8,982 bases of DNA from an uncultured Colwellia sp. (lineage in GTDB: Bacteria > Pseudomonadota > Gammaproteobacteria > Enterobacterales > Alteromonadaceae), in assembly GCA_913020705.1 (NCBI GenBank), contig CAJWBY010000174.1:1-8982 (forward strand). Reading direction: 5' to 3'. The position numbers and the translations under genes were made by a program. Below the pieces are notes generated by a model that did not search any database, had not been told where the DNA came from, and saw only the letters and a program-made list of their open reading frames with translations. Position 1 is the first letter of the stretch. The number at the start of each line of letters is the position of its first letter. Below, piece by piece: positions 1-7,265 of the stretch.

Positions 1-925
1 AGACAAATTGATTATCTATGCGATAAATATCGTACTTCTGATAGGTAAGTTCTTTTTGATTTTCAATAATAACGATAGCCTGGCCAGCCTCATCAACGGA
101 AATCAGTGCGGAAATAGGTAAACGATAAACAAAATTATCACTGGTAAAGTCGATAGTAATTTCGGCAATTTGCCCTGCGACTATGCCACTTTTTAATGTA
201 AGGTTTGGCAGTAATACTTCTATAACAAACATATTACCGCTAGTGTTGGCAATAGCAGGTATTTTACTTACCTCACCTACTACTACGCCAAGTGATTGTA
301 TATTTACATTAACTCTTTGACGTAAACGTACTTGGCTTACTTCATTACCGGTAAGTGCAACTTTTATTACCCAGTTCTTATCTAACGCAGCAACTTTCAA
401 TACTTCACGGCCAGGTGACTGAAGCTCACCTAATTCTGTATATCGATTCAATACTACACCAGAAAATGGTGCGTATACTTGGGCTTTTTCTAAATTATAA
501 AATGCAATTTGATACGCTGAACGCGTTGTTTCAACTTTAGTTAATGCCAGATCGAGTTCTTGTTGCGAGCTTAATTCATTTTTAAGTAATTCTCGCTGAC
601 GATTCACTTCTCGCTTAGCTTGTAATAACTGAGCATAGGTTGAATTTTTGTTTTGAAGTAATTCTGTTGTGTCTAATGAAGCAAGTAACTGATCTTTTTT
701 AAAGTACTGCCCTTCATCGACAGATAACTTAGTTAAATAACCACTACTTTTGAAAGACAAGTTTAAAGTACGTTTAAAATCGAGTTTCCCCGTTCGCTTG
801 ATTGTATCAGCGTAAGGCTCAACTATGACTTGTTCAAGATCGTAACTTTGCGAAAATGAAGAGAATGATGCAGAAATAGTGATTCCTACTATCAACAACC
901 TAATAAAACTATTCCATGATTTCAT
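1..925 (-). CDS. RND efflux periplasmic adaptor (HlyD/MFP family), 3' end beyond window
   Basis: Membrane-fusion protein that would link an inner-membrane RND pump to an outer-membrane channel in the periplasm. My translation from ATG at 925-923 stays open for 308 codons to the window edge. Residues 1-26 form a signal peptide (basic MKSWNSFIRL, hydrophobic stretch, cleavage near SFS-Q). Residues 56-85 are the first lipoyl half (SGYLTKLSVDEGQYFKKDQL), 86-148 a Gln/Leu/Glu-rich alpha-hairpin, 148-172 the second lipoyl half with the family hallmark APFSGVV, about 180-260 the beta-barrel, and from 265 the membrane-proximal domain begins. Family members are about 350-370 residues, so some 50 residues are probably missing. 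No clear Shine-Dalgarno precedes the ATG; the start is chosen because it gives the signal peptide. The partner pump gene is expected just outside to the left. The substrate cannot be told from the sequence. Confidence 0.9.
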   Translation of the reverse strand, partial: MKSWNSFIRLLIVGITISASFSSFSQSYDLEQVIVEPYADTIKRTGKLDFKRTLNLSFKSSGYLTKLSVDEGQYFKKDQLLASLDTTELLQNKNSTYAQLLQAKREVNRQRELLKNELSSQQELDLALTKVETTRSAYQIAFYNLEKAQVYAPFSGVVLNRYTELGELQSPGREVLKVAALDKNWVIKVALTGNEVSQVRLRQRVNVNIQSLGVVVGEVSKIPAIANTSGNMFVIEVLLPNLTLKSGIVAGQIAEITIDFTSDNFVYRLPISALISVDEAGQAIVIIENQKELTYQKYDIYRIDNQFV

Positions 926-960
926 ATGTAATTCTATAACGCGTTAAATTAACTAATATT

Positions 961-966
961 ATTATA
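961..966 (-). promoter_or_regulatory. Candidate -10 box for the RND adaptor gene
   Basis: On the minus strand a perfect TATAAT lies about 36 bases upstream of the adaptor ATG. No good -35 box is found 16-18 bases further upstream, so the promoter would be weak or activator-dependent. The call rests on one hexamer in AT-rich DNA. Confidence 0.3.
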
Positions 967-1017
967 GACAATACTTTAGGGTTGTTGCTGAATAATGTAC
1001 ATCTTTTTCAGTTGTTT

Positions 1018-1046
1018 TTATCAAGTTTGATTGAGATTGATATAAT
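1018..1046 (+). promoter_or_regulatory. Candidate extended -10 promoter upstream of tRNA-Arg
   Basis: TTATCA (1018-1023, 4 of 6 to the -35 consensus), a 17-base spacer, then a perfect TATAAT (1041-1046) preceded by TG plus one base (extended -10). It points towards the tRNA and would give a leader of roughly 80 bases removed during tRNA maturation. It may act together with the closer candidate at 1080-1106. Confidence 0.4.
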
Positions 1047-1079
1047 TTCTTTCTGGATAGAAAATAAAGACGACAAAGC

Positions 1080-1117
1080 TAGACAATTTTCACGTTTAAT
1101 TATAGTATTTGCCGCGC
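1080..1117 (+). promoter_or_regulatory. Candidate tRNA promoter with GC-rich discriminator
   Basis: TAGACA (1080-1085, 5 of 6 to -35) is followed by TATAGT (1101-1106, 5 of 6 to -10) and then the GC-rich stretch GCCGCGC (1111-1117) just before the expected start. A GC-rich discriminator is typical of stringently controlled stable-RNA promoters. The spacer is only 15 bases, shorter than ideal; using TAGTAT at 1103-1108 as -10 gives 17 bases but a poorer match. Confidence 0.4.
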
Positions 1118-1130
1118 TTCAAACAGCAAA

Positions 1131-1207
1131 CCACCCGTAGCTCAGCTGGATAGAGTACACGCCTCCGAAGCGTGTGGTCACAGGTTCAATTCCTGTCGGG
1201 TGGACCA
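1131..1207 (+). tRNA. tRNA-Arg (anticodon CCG)
   Basis: A 77-base cloverleaf with encoded CCA. The acceptor stem CCACCCG (1131-1137) pairs fully with CGGGTGG, followed by discriminator A and CCA at 1205-1207. The D arm is GCTC-AGCTGGATA-GAGT with a closing G-U. The anticodon stem CACGC/GCGTG holds the loop CTCCGAA (1163-1169) with anticodon CCG at 1165-1167, reading CGG codons. The T arm is ACAGG-TTCAATT-CCTGT. The layout closely follows the E. coli tRNA-Arg(CCG) as I recall it, except that the first pair region begins C1-G72. It stands alone, convergent with the DHH gene, whose stop codon begins only 9 bases past the CCA. Confidence 0.97.
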
Positions 1208-1216
1208 CTTTATTTC

Positions 1217-2191
1217 TTATCTGTAATAATTATCTACTGCAGCTAGAAAATCGTTAATTTGTTCTTTAGGAAGTGCATTCACTCCAGCCGCAGCTGCACG
1301 TCCGCCACCTGTAGCAAACAGACTACAAATATCACCAGCACCTTGTTTATTCGACAATGGAGCTCTTAACGAAACGGTATAAGTGCTATCGGCATTTATG
1401 GTAAAAATGGCGTGCGCTTTATCAGGGTTTATATTGGCGAGTTCATTACCGAAAACACCACTAATTCTTCTTGCCCATGTGTCATCCGGCAATTCAAATG
1501 CGGTAACAAGTTCAGTATCATAAAATGCTTTTGTGCTGACAGCTTTTACATGATCTTGGTTATAGAGTTTTTGTAGAATGTAATAAGGCGAGTCGACATC
1601 TTTTATAGCATCGAATGGGCTTGGATAAGCTAATAGCAATTCAAACAACGCTGACGGATGAAAATGTAAATCATCGATATGAGAACCATAACCATTGTAG
1701 TTAATTAAGGTTCCTAGCGTTTCTAAGTCCGCACATTCTGTATCATTTAATCCAGCTAATTTTGCTAATTCAGTAGCCTTGGCAATTAAGTTGTCACCAA
1801 AAGCGGCACAAATAGCCCATTCATGAAACTGTCCCTCTAATAGCTTATCAACAATCAATGCCGTACAAGTATTAGCATCTAAATCAATGTGTGCATCTAA
1901 ATTATCATTTTCAGGAATGTCACCTGAACGATGATGATCAATATAAGTAACTTTGCTGCCATTAGCTAATAACTCATTTAATGCGGTTTTATTTTTTTCC
2001 ATAGATATATCTAAAACGCGAATTTCATCAACATTGCTGTCATGTTCATTACTACTTTCGGTTACTTGCTTAAGTAAACTAATATCGCGCTTAACACCGG
2101 TAATTTTTACACTCAGTACTGGTTTAGCTAATTGTAATTGCAGTAAAGCAATTATGCCGTCAGCATCACCATTAAATACATCATAGTTCAT
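1217..2191 (-). CDS. DHH-family phosphoesterase
   Basis: Predicted cytoplasmic Mn-dependent phosphoesterase of 324 residues. The N-terminal DHH domain shows metal-ligand motifs in order: NGDADG (7-12, Asp9 and Asp11), LDIS (60-63, Asp61), the signature DHH (85-87) and FGDN (131-134, Asp133). The C-terminal DHHA1-like part has SLRAP (274-278) and [10 protein letters not shown] (295-304), where the usual GGGH histidine is Arg. Length fits NrnA/RecJ-like single-domain members (about 310-350). ATG 2191-2189 has an AAAGG ribosome site about 9 bases upstream. It is the last gene of the cysDN-permease-cysC block, 54 bases after cysC. Family members act on nanoRNA, cyclic dinucleotides or 3'-phosphoadenosine 5'-phosphate; substrate here is unproven, with pAp suggested by context only. 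Confidence 0.9.
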   Translation of the reverse strand: MNYDVFNGDADGIIALLQLQLAKPVLSVKITGVKRDISLLKQVTESSNEHDSNVDEIRVLDISMEKNKTALNELLANGSKVTYIDHHRSGDIPENDNLDAHIDLDANTCTALIVDKLLEGQFHEWAICAAFGDNLIAKATELAKLAGLNDTECADLETLGTLINYNGYGSHIDDLHFHPSALFELLLAYPSPFDAIKDVDSPYYILQKLYNQDHVKAVSTKAFYDTELVTAFELPDDTWARRISGVFGNELANINPDKAHAIFTINADSTYTVSLRAPLSNKQGAGDICSLFATGGGRAAAAGVNALPKEQINDFLAAVDNYYR

Positions 2192-2211
2192 AGGAAAACC
2201 TTTATTTTTAT

Positions 2212-2239
2212 TATCTATAATATAATATTAAATTGTGAA
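2212..2239 (-). promoter_or_regulatory. Weak candidate promoter for the DHH gene
   Basis: In the 54-base gap after cysC the minus strand carries TTCACA (plus 2234-2239, 5 of 6 to -35), a 16-base spacer and TAGATA (plus 2212-2217, a poor -10). The surrounding DNA is almost pure A/T, so chance matches are likely. If real, the DHH gene could be transcribed separately from cysC. Confidence 0.2.
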
Positions 2240-2258
2240 TAAAAGCTAAGCTTTTATT
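2238..2258 (-). terminator. AT-rich palindrome at the cysC stop codon
   Basis: A perfect inverted repeat, AATAAAAGCT and AGCTTTTATT around a single A, lies across the cysC stop codon (TAG at 2248-2246). The short loop, AT-rich stem and lack of a clear T-run on the minus strand make it a weak terminator at best. It could slightly separate cysC from the DHH gene. Confidence 0.25.
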
Positions 2259-2896
2259 ATTTGTTTTTCGATTAAAGCAGCGACAACTAAATCAGCACAT
2301 TTTTCGATAGATAAGCTTTCTGTTTTAACATGTATTTCAGCATCGGTAGGTGATTCATAAACAGAGCTAATGCCTGTAAAGTTTGCTATTTCGCCTGCTC
2401 TTGCTTTTTTATACAAACCTTTTGGATCTCGGCTTTCACATACAGCTAACGGCGTGTCTATAAATACCTCTAAAAACATAGCATCTTTCAATAAAGCTCT
2501 TGCTTGATCTCTGTCTTTTTGAAACGGAGAAATAAATGCTGTTGAAACAAGTAAACCTGCATCGACAAATAACTTAGCGACTTCACTAATTCTGCGAATA
2601 TTTTCAATTCGGTCTTCGTCAGTGAAACCCAAATCATTATTTAAGCCGTGTCGTACATTATCGCCATCAAGTAGGTAACTATGACAACCACGCTCTAATA
2701 ACTTTTGTTCAACAGCATTAGCAACCGTCGATTTACCTGAACCACTTAAGCCTGTATACCAAAGTAATACAGCTTTATGACCTTTCAAACTAGATTTTTG
2801 TTCTGTAGTGACACTTTGCTGATGCCAAACAACATCTGACGACTTTTCTACATGACTCTTTTCAATGTAGGGACTTTCTTGATTAGTTTTTGTCAT
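2246..2896 (-). CDS. cysC: Adenylyl-sulfate (APS) kinase
   Basis: Phosphorylates APS at the 3' position with ATP to give PAPS, the second activation step of assimilatory sulfate reduction, in the cytoplasm. The 216-residue protein has the P-loop GLSGSGKST (49-57), the APS-binding segment [11 protein letters not shown] (76-86), FISPF (121-125) with the conserved serine, the lid segment [12 protein letters not shown] (159-170) and [11 protein letters not shown] (173-183). All expected motifs are present and length matches the family (about 200). ATG 2896-2894 is the first in-frame start after an in-frame TGA; the ribosome site is weak (AAAGAA). It follows the SLC13 permease by 54 bases on the same strand and is presumably co-transcribed with it. 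Confidence 0.97.
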   Translation of the reverse strand: MTKTNQESPYIEKSHVEKSSDVVWHQQSVTTEQKSSLKGHKAVLLWYTGLSGSGKSTVANAVEQKLLERGCHSYLLDGDNVRHGLNNDLGFTDEDRIENIRRISEVAKLFVDAGLLVSTAFISPFQKDRDQARALLKDAMFLEVFIDTPLAVCESRDPKGLYKKARAGEIANFTGISSVYESPTDAEIHVKTESLSIEKCADLVVAALIEKQIIKA

Positions 2897-2950
2897 AATT
2901 CACATTCTTTATTTGGTGTTGTTAATTAAATTCGCTAAAGCTACTAATAA

Positions 2951-4675
2951 CTAAAAAGGAAAAAAGTATAAAATACTACACAGTGCAGTAATACTATATA
3001 TTATGCTAATGGGTACGCCTATTTTTACAAAGTCCATAAGCCTATATTGCCCTGCACTAAATACCATTAAATTAGTTTGATACCCATAAGGGCTTATAAA
3101 ACTAGCACTCGCCCCAAAAGCTACTGCCATAATGAAAGGTGTTATATTTACACCGTAGTTAATCGCTAAACTATACGCAATAGGAAAGACTAATGCTGCG
3201 GCGGCATTATTAGTCACTAATTCCGTTAATAATACCGTGATTAAAAATATAATCACCAAGGCTATTGTTGGCGTAATAACGCCTGAAAACGAGGTTATAT
3301 TTTCGAAAAAAGCTAACAATCCACTATTATTCAGCGCACTGGCCAGCATTAAAGCCGTAGAGATAATGATCCAAATTTGTATGGGGAAGCGTCTAAGCAC
3401 TTCATCTTTTGACAAGCAATTCGATAAAAGAAAAAAGGAAAATAGCACTAACATTCCTTTGAATAACGAAACAATACCCAGTGCGCTTAACGCAACCGTT
3501 AAAAAGAAACTTATAACAACAAATATTTCTTTTTTACCCGTTAGCTTTGACTCTGGTTCTACACCATTCACGACAATAAAGTTTTTATCTACATTGTTTC
3601 TAGCTTTAAAGTCTTGACCCGTTGCGAGTACTAAGTAGTCACCAGGGCGTAACTTTACATCTCCGAGCTTTCCTGTAACGGCTTGCCCGTCTCTTTTTAT
3701 GGCAACAACAGCAGCGTCAAATTGAGCTCTAAAACCAACGCCTTTCAACGTTTTATTAATTAGCACACTTTCAGGACGAACAAAGACTTCAGTTAAGTTG
3801 TCATCAGCTAGCCCTTGTTTATGGGCAAAAACTGTTAAGCCATCAAATTGTTTAAGTTGATTTACTTTAGTTACGTCGCCATTAAATATAAGCTTATCGT
3901 TAACACTGATAATTTGTTCCGGTGTAACCGGTGCAATAGACTGGCCGTTTCGTATTATTTCAATAAGAAATAACGAGTCTAAATGCCTTAAAGCGTTTTC
4001 TTCAACGGTTTTTCCTATTAAAGCTGAGCTAACTTCAACCTTAGCGTCAAGTATATAAGAGGTTTCTATCGTTGATTTTATATTGGTTTTTGGTAAATAT
4101 TTGGATAAAAACCATAACATGGTTCCGCACGTTATGACCAATAAAATACCGACAGGAAAAAAATCAAAAAAACCTAAAGCTGGAAGTTCGGCATTTAGCA
4201 CCAAACTGTTAACAATTAAATTTGTTGATGTACCAATTAAGGTTAACGTGCCACCAAAAATTGCAGCATAAGATAATGGTAACAATAAGCGACTTGCAGG
4301 GTGATAAGGGTTATTTCGAATAGGTGCCAGCATGGTTGAAACAACCGCAGTGTTATTCAAAAAAGCAGAAGAAATGACGGTTAAACTGAAAAGCCTGATC
4401 CATGTTTTAGCATAACTTACGAATAACACCTTGCTTGCTAATACTCGTAACAATCTTGTTTTCTCTAATGCTAAAGAACATAACATTAATAAAACAAGCG
4501 TAATCAAACCTTTATTAGACATGCTCGCGAGCACGGTTTCATTTGAAACTTGTCCGAATATAATTAAGGCAAAAAAAGTAAAACCAAAAACTTTACCCGG
4601 CTGCTTTTGAAATTTTATCAAGCCTATAATCGTACTAATGAAAATTAATAATACGCATACTGCATCTAGATTCAA
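2951..4675 (-). CDS. SLC13-family permease with two RCK_C domains, probable sulfate importer
   Basis: Inner-membrane transporter of 574 residues. Hydrophobic segments span about 1-195 and 383-574, split by a soluble insert holding two RCK_C (TrkA-C) regulatory domains at about 205-280 and 290-372; the second contains LRPGDYLVLATG (342-353). SLC13 substrate/sodium motifs are visible as repeats: AFLNNTAVVSTMLAP (104-118) with LIGTSTNLIV (146-155), and LVTNNAAAALVFP (486-498) with SFISPYGYQTNLMV (525-538). The start is TTG (4675-4673), supported by AAAAGGA about 9 bases upstream; no in-frame ATG lies between it and the upstream in-frame TGA, and the next internal Met (52) would delete the first membrane segment. 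Placement between cysN and cysC points to sulfate uptake, though other divalent anions are possible. Confidence 0.92.
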   Translation of the reverse strand: MNLDAVCVLLIFISTIIGLIKFQKQPGKVFGFTFFALIIFGQVSNETVLASMSNKGLITLVLLMLCSLALEKTRLLRVLASKVLFVSYAKTWIRLFSLTVISSAFLNNTAVVSTMLAPIRNNPYHPASRLLLPLSYAAIFGGTLTLIGTSTNLIVNSLVLNAELPALGFFDFFPVGILLVITCGTMLWFLSKYLPKTNIKSTIETSYILDAKVEVSSALIGKTVEENALRHLDSLFLIEIIRNGQSIAPVTPEQIISVNDKLIFNGDVTKVNQLKQFDGLTVFAHKQGLADDNLTEVFVRPESVLINKTLKGVGFRAQFDAAVVAIKRDGQAVTGKLGDVKLRPGDYLVLATGQDFKARNNVDKNFIVVNGVEPESKLTGKKEIFVVISFFLTVALSALGIVSLFKGMLVLFSFFLLSNCLSKDEVLRRFPIQIWIIISTALMLASALNNSGLLAFFENITSFSGVITPTIALVIIFLITVLLTELVTNNAAAALVFPIAYSLAINYGVNITPFIMAVAFGASASFISPYGYQTNLMVFSAGQYRLMDFVKIGVPISIIYSITALCSILYFFPF

Positions 4676-4742
4676 AAAAATTAATCCTTTTAGTTTTAAT
4701 AAAACGCTAGAGACGAATATTCATTACGAGCTAAAAATAAGA

Positions 4743-4775
4743 AACTGCGAGGAAAATACTATTTTCCTCGCAGTT
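4743..4775 (-). terminator. Strong hairpin between cysN and the permease (terminator or attenuator)
   Basis: A perfect 15-base-pair stem, AACTGCGAGGAAAAT (4743-4757) against ATTTTCCTCGCAGTT (4761-4775), closes a 3-base loop. On the minus strand it is followed by TTTCTTATTTTT, an interrupted U tract, as expected for an intrinsic terminator about 53 bases after the cysN stop. The plus-strand side also has a T-run (AATTTTTG), so it could work both ways. It should end part of the cysDN transcripts before the permease and cysC, or protect the cysDN mRNA 3' end. Confidence 0.8.
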
Positions 4776-4827
4776 AATTTTTGTTCGTTACTCGCTAATA
4801 GAAGCTCAAATGTTTATAACTTGGCTA

Positions 4828-6237
4828 TTAGGCCGTTAAGTCTTTTGCTCCCCAATGAGGAAAATGCTTACGAACAAATGTATTAAGTTCGAGTTCGTAC
4901 TCACTGTAATTTTGAGACTGTTTCTTTTCCGAATCAGCCAACGGTGAAGCTATCATACCAGCGCCCACTGTTGCATTCGTTAAACGGTCAATGATAATAA
5001 AAGCGCCTGTTTGACGATTATCTTCATAGGCATCAAATTGTACTGCTTTGTTTACCGTAAAATTACATCGTCCTATTTCATTCAACGTCAAATTTGATAC
5101 ATTTTGCTTTTCCATGGTATTAACATTTACGCTGTATTCTATTTTCTCAACAGAACCTACCGTAACATTAGTGCCCACTTTAATAATATATTCGCGGTCA
5201 ATTTGTAAAGCGGCTTCATCCATCCATACAACATCTGCACTAAAAGCAGATGCCGAATATGGCTGTTCATGTGGTCGAACAAGCATATCGCCACGACTTA
5301 CATCAATTTCATCTTCGAGTGTTAATGTAATGGCCATATCGGCATATGCCGTTTCAAGTTCGCCATCAAAAGTAACGATTGATTTAATTTTACTCTGCTT
5401 ACCTGAAGGCAACGCAACAATAGTATCGCCAACACGGATTTCACCTGAAGCAATTGTACCTGCGAAGCCTCTAAAATCTAAATTAGGACGGCTTACATAT
5501 TGAACAGGAAAACGGAAACTATCGCTTTTTTCACCGTTAATTTGAACCGTATTTAATAATTTAAGTAAAGGTGAACCTGGATACCAAGACATATGCTCAC
5601 TTTCGTTTACCACGTTATCGCCTTTTAAGGCAGAAATAGGAACGAAACGAACATCTTCAATATTTAATGCTTTGGCAAATTCTCGGTAATCACTTTTAAT
5701 TTTTTGGTATACCGCTTGATCATAATCTACAGCATCCATTTTATTAATAGCGATAACAACATGCTTAATACCCAACAATGAACAAATGTATGAATGACGG
5801 CGCGTTTGCACCTGAACACCATGACGTGCATCAATTAATATAATCGCCAAATCACAAGTAGAACCACCCGTAACCATATTACGTGTATATTGCTCATGAC
5901 CAGGAGTATCGGCAATAATAAACTTACGCTGCTCTGTAGCAAAATAACGATACGCTACATCAATTGTAATGCCTTGTTCACGCTCAGATTGTAAGCCGTC
6001 AACAAGTAATGCTAAATCGAAATCACCATCGGTGGTATTAAACTTTTTAGAATCTTTTTCAATAGCAGCCATTTGATCTTCAAAAATCATTTTGCTATCA
6101 AAAAGTAAACGGCCTATTAATGTCGACTTTCCGTCATCTACACTGCCACAAGTAATAAAACGTAGCATGTCTTTATTTTCATGCTGCTTTAAATAACCTT
6201 CGATGTCTGTTGCTAATAATGTGTCTTGATTATCCAT
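4828..6237 (-). CDS. cysN: Sulfate adenylyltransferase subunit 1 (GTPase)
   Basis: Regulatory GTPase subunit of ATP sulfurylase; GTP hydrolysis drives formation of APS from ATP and sulfate by CysD in the cytoplasm. The 469-residue protein (E. coli CysN is about 475) has the full translation-factor-like GTPase set: G1 GSVDDGKST (31-39), switch I region REQGITID (86-93), G3 DTPGHEQY (110-117), G4 NKMD (165-168) and G5 SALKG (202-206). EF-Tu-like beta-barrel domains follow from about residue 240. No fused CysC kinase domain is present, which fits the separate cysC gene. The ATG (6237-6235) overlaps the cysD TAA by one base (TAATG), with GAAGGG about 8 bases upstream, so translation is probably coupled. 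The end carries tandem stops TAA-TAG. Confidence 0.98.
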   Translation of the reverse strand: MDNQDTLLATDIEGYLKQHENKDMLRFITCGSVDDGKSTLIGRLLFDSKMIFEDQMAAIEKDSKKFNTTDGDFDLALLVDGLQSEREQGITIDVAYRYFATEQRKFIIADTPGHEQYTRNMVTGGSTCDLAIILIDARHGVQVQTRRHSYICSLLGIKHVVIAINKMDAVDYDQAVYQKIKSDYREFAKALNIEDVRFVPISALKGDNVVNESEHMSWYPGSPLLKLLNTVQINGEKSDSFRFPVQYVSRPNLDFRGFAGTIASGEIRVGDTIVALPSGKQSKIKSIVTFDGELETAYADMAITLTLEDEIDVSRGDMLVRPHEQPYSASAFSADVVWMDEAALQIDREYIIKVGTNVTVGSVEKIEYSVNVNTMEKQNVSNLTLNEIGRCNFTVNKAVQFDAYEDNRQTGAFIIIDRLTNATVGAGMIASPLADSEKKQSQNYSEYELELNTFVRKHFPHWGAKDLTA

Positions 6238-7145
6238 TAAAAATACCCTTCAATTTTTTTCTTTTCCATTGATCCCGCAGAATCATTATCGATTACTCGA
6301 CCTTGTCGTTCAGACGTGGTTGTTAATAACATTTCTTGAATAATTTCAGGTAATGTTGTGGCGGTGGATTCAACAGCGCCGGTAAGCGGATAACAACCGA
6401 GTGTTCTAAAACGTACCGATTTCATTTCAGGTACTTCGCCTTCATTTAAAGGCATACGTTCGTCATCTACCATGATTAACGCGCCATCTCGCTCAACAAC
6501 AGGTCTTTTTTCTGCAAAGTATAATGGAACCATTTCAATGTTTTCTTGATAGATATACTGCCAAATATCAAGTTCTGTCCAGTTAGACAGAGGAAAAACA
6601 CGAATACTCTCGCCTTGATCTACTTTAGCGTTATAGATATCCCAAAGTTCTGGGCGTTGGTTTTTAGGATCCCAACGATGATTTTTATCTCGAAATGAAT
6701 ATACGCGTTCTTTAGCTCGAGATTTTTCTTCATCACGACGGGCACCACCAAAAGCAGCATCAAAACCATGCATGTCTAGTGCTTGTTTTAAACCTTGCGT
6801 TTTCATGATGTCGGTATGCTTTGCACTACCATGAGTAAATGGGCCGATTCCCATATCCATCCCTTCAGGGTTTTTATGTACAATTAAGTCAAAGTCATAC
6901 TTATCAGCTAAATTGTTACGAAATTCAATCATTTCTTTGAATTTCCAAGTGGTATCAACATGCATCAACGGAAAAGGCATTTTACCTGGATAAAAAGCCT
7001 TACGTGCTAGATGCAAAAGAACTGACGAATCTTTTCCTATCGAATAAAGCATAACGGGGTTATCGAATTCAGCTGCTACTTCACGCATTATTTGAATTGA
7101 CTCAGCTTCCAATGCTTTTAAATGTGTTAATTTATTCTTATTCAT
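6237..7145 (-). CDS. cysD: Sulfate adenylyltransferase subunit 2
   Basis: Catalytic subunit of the CysDN ATP sulfurylase, an adenine-nucleotide alpha-hydrolase/PP-loop enzyme making APS and pyrophosphate. It has exactly the usual length, 302 residues. Seen motifs: the PP-loop [17 protein letters not shown] (35-51), HVDTTWKF (62-69), [15 protein letters not shown] (133-147), [14 protein letters not shown] (247-260) and the C-terminal [20 protein letters not shown] stretch (278-297). ATG 7145-7143 has AGGG about 6 bases upstream. It is the first gene of the sulfate block and sits 119 bases after the stop of the truncated YjbH-family gene, so its promoter should be in that gap. Confidence 0.98.
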   Translation of the reverse strand: MNKNKLTHLKALEAESIQIMREVAAEFDNPVMLYSIGKDSSVLLHLARKAFYPGKMPFPLMHVDTTWKFKEMIEFRNNLADKYDFDLIVHKNPEGMDMGIGPFTHGSAKHTDIMKTQGLKQALDMHGFDAAFGGARRDEEKSRAKERVYSFRDKNHRWDPKNQRPELWDIYNAKVDQGESIRVFPLSNWTELDIWQYIYQENIEMVPLYFAEKRPVVERDGALIMVDDERMPLNEGEVPEMKSVRFRTLGCYPLTGAVESTATTLPEIIQEMLLTTTSERQGRVIDNDSAGSMEKKKIEGYF

Positions 7146-7192
7146 AGATGCCCTATTATGATCTTTTAAAACTTACAGTTTTTAATGCGGAA

Positions 7193-7241
7193 ATTATATA
7201 CCATACTCATGCGAAAGAAATAATTAACTAAATAACTATCT
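7193..7241 (-). promoter_or_regulatory. cysD: Candidate cysD promoter with CysB-like operator repeat
   Basis: On the minus strand TATAAT (plus 7193-7198) lies about 48 bases upstream of the cysD ATG. The -35 position (plus about 7216-7221) reads ATTTCT, a poor match, which suits an activator-dependent promoter. Covering and extending upstream of it are two tandem 12-base units, AAATAATTAACT (7218-7229) and AAATAACTATCT (7230-7241), identical at 10 of 12 positions. In E. coli the LysR-type activator CysB binds just upstream of the -35 of cys promoters; that this repeat is its site is an inference from position. Confidence 0.4.
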
Positions 7242-7242
7242 C

Positions 7243-7265
7243 GCATAAGTTAGCTAAGTTTATGC
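7243..7265 (-). repeat. Interrupted inverted repeat after the YjbH-family gene
   Basis: GCATAA (7243-7248) and TTATGC (7260-7265) flank the palindrome TTAGCTAA (7250-7257), starting in the stop codon of the YjbH-family gene. The stem is short and no T-run follows on the minus strand, so a terminator role is doubtful; an operator upstream of cysD is an alternative. Confidence 0.25.

Noticed and set aside
1131..1207. tRNA gene as an integration site of a genomic island
   Set aside because: No integrase, no repeated copy of the tRNA 3' end in the window, and the neighbouring genes are core metabolic genes.
3237..3617. 126-codon open frame on the plus strand inside the permease gene
   Set aside because: Antisense to the RCK_C and second membrane region of the SLC13 gene; no family resemblance.
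4686..4712. Small palindrome GTTTTA-A-TAAAAC upstream of the permease as an operator
   Set aside because: Six-base A/T arms in AT-rich DNA are expected by chance and no promoter elements are placed around it.
5048..5503. 151-codon open frame on the plus strand inside cysN
   Set aside because: It is antisense to well-conserved CysN sequence, is rich in Ser/Thr/Ile as expected of a mirror frame, and has no recognisable domain.
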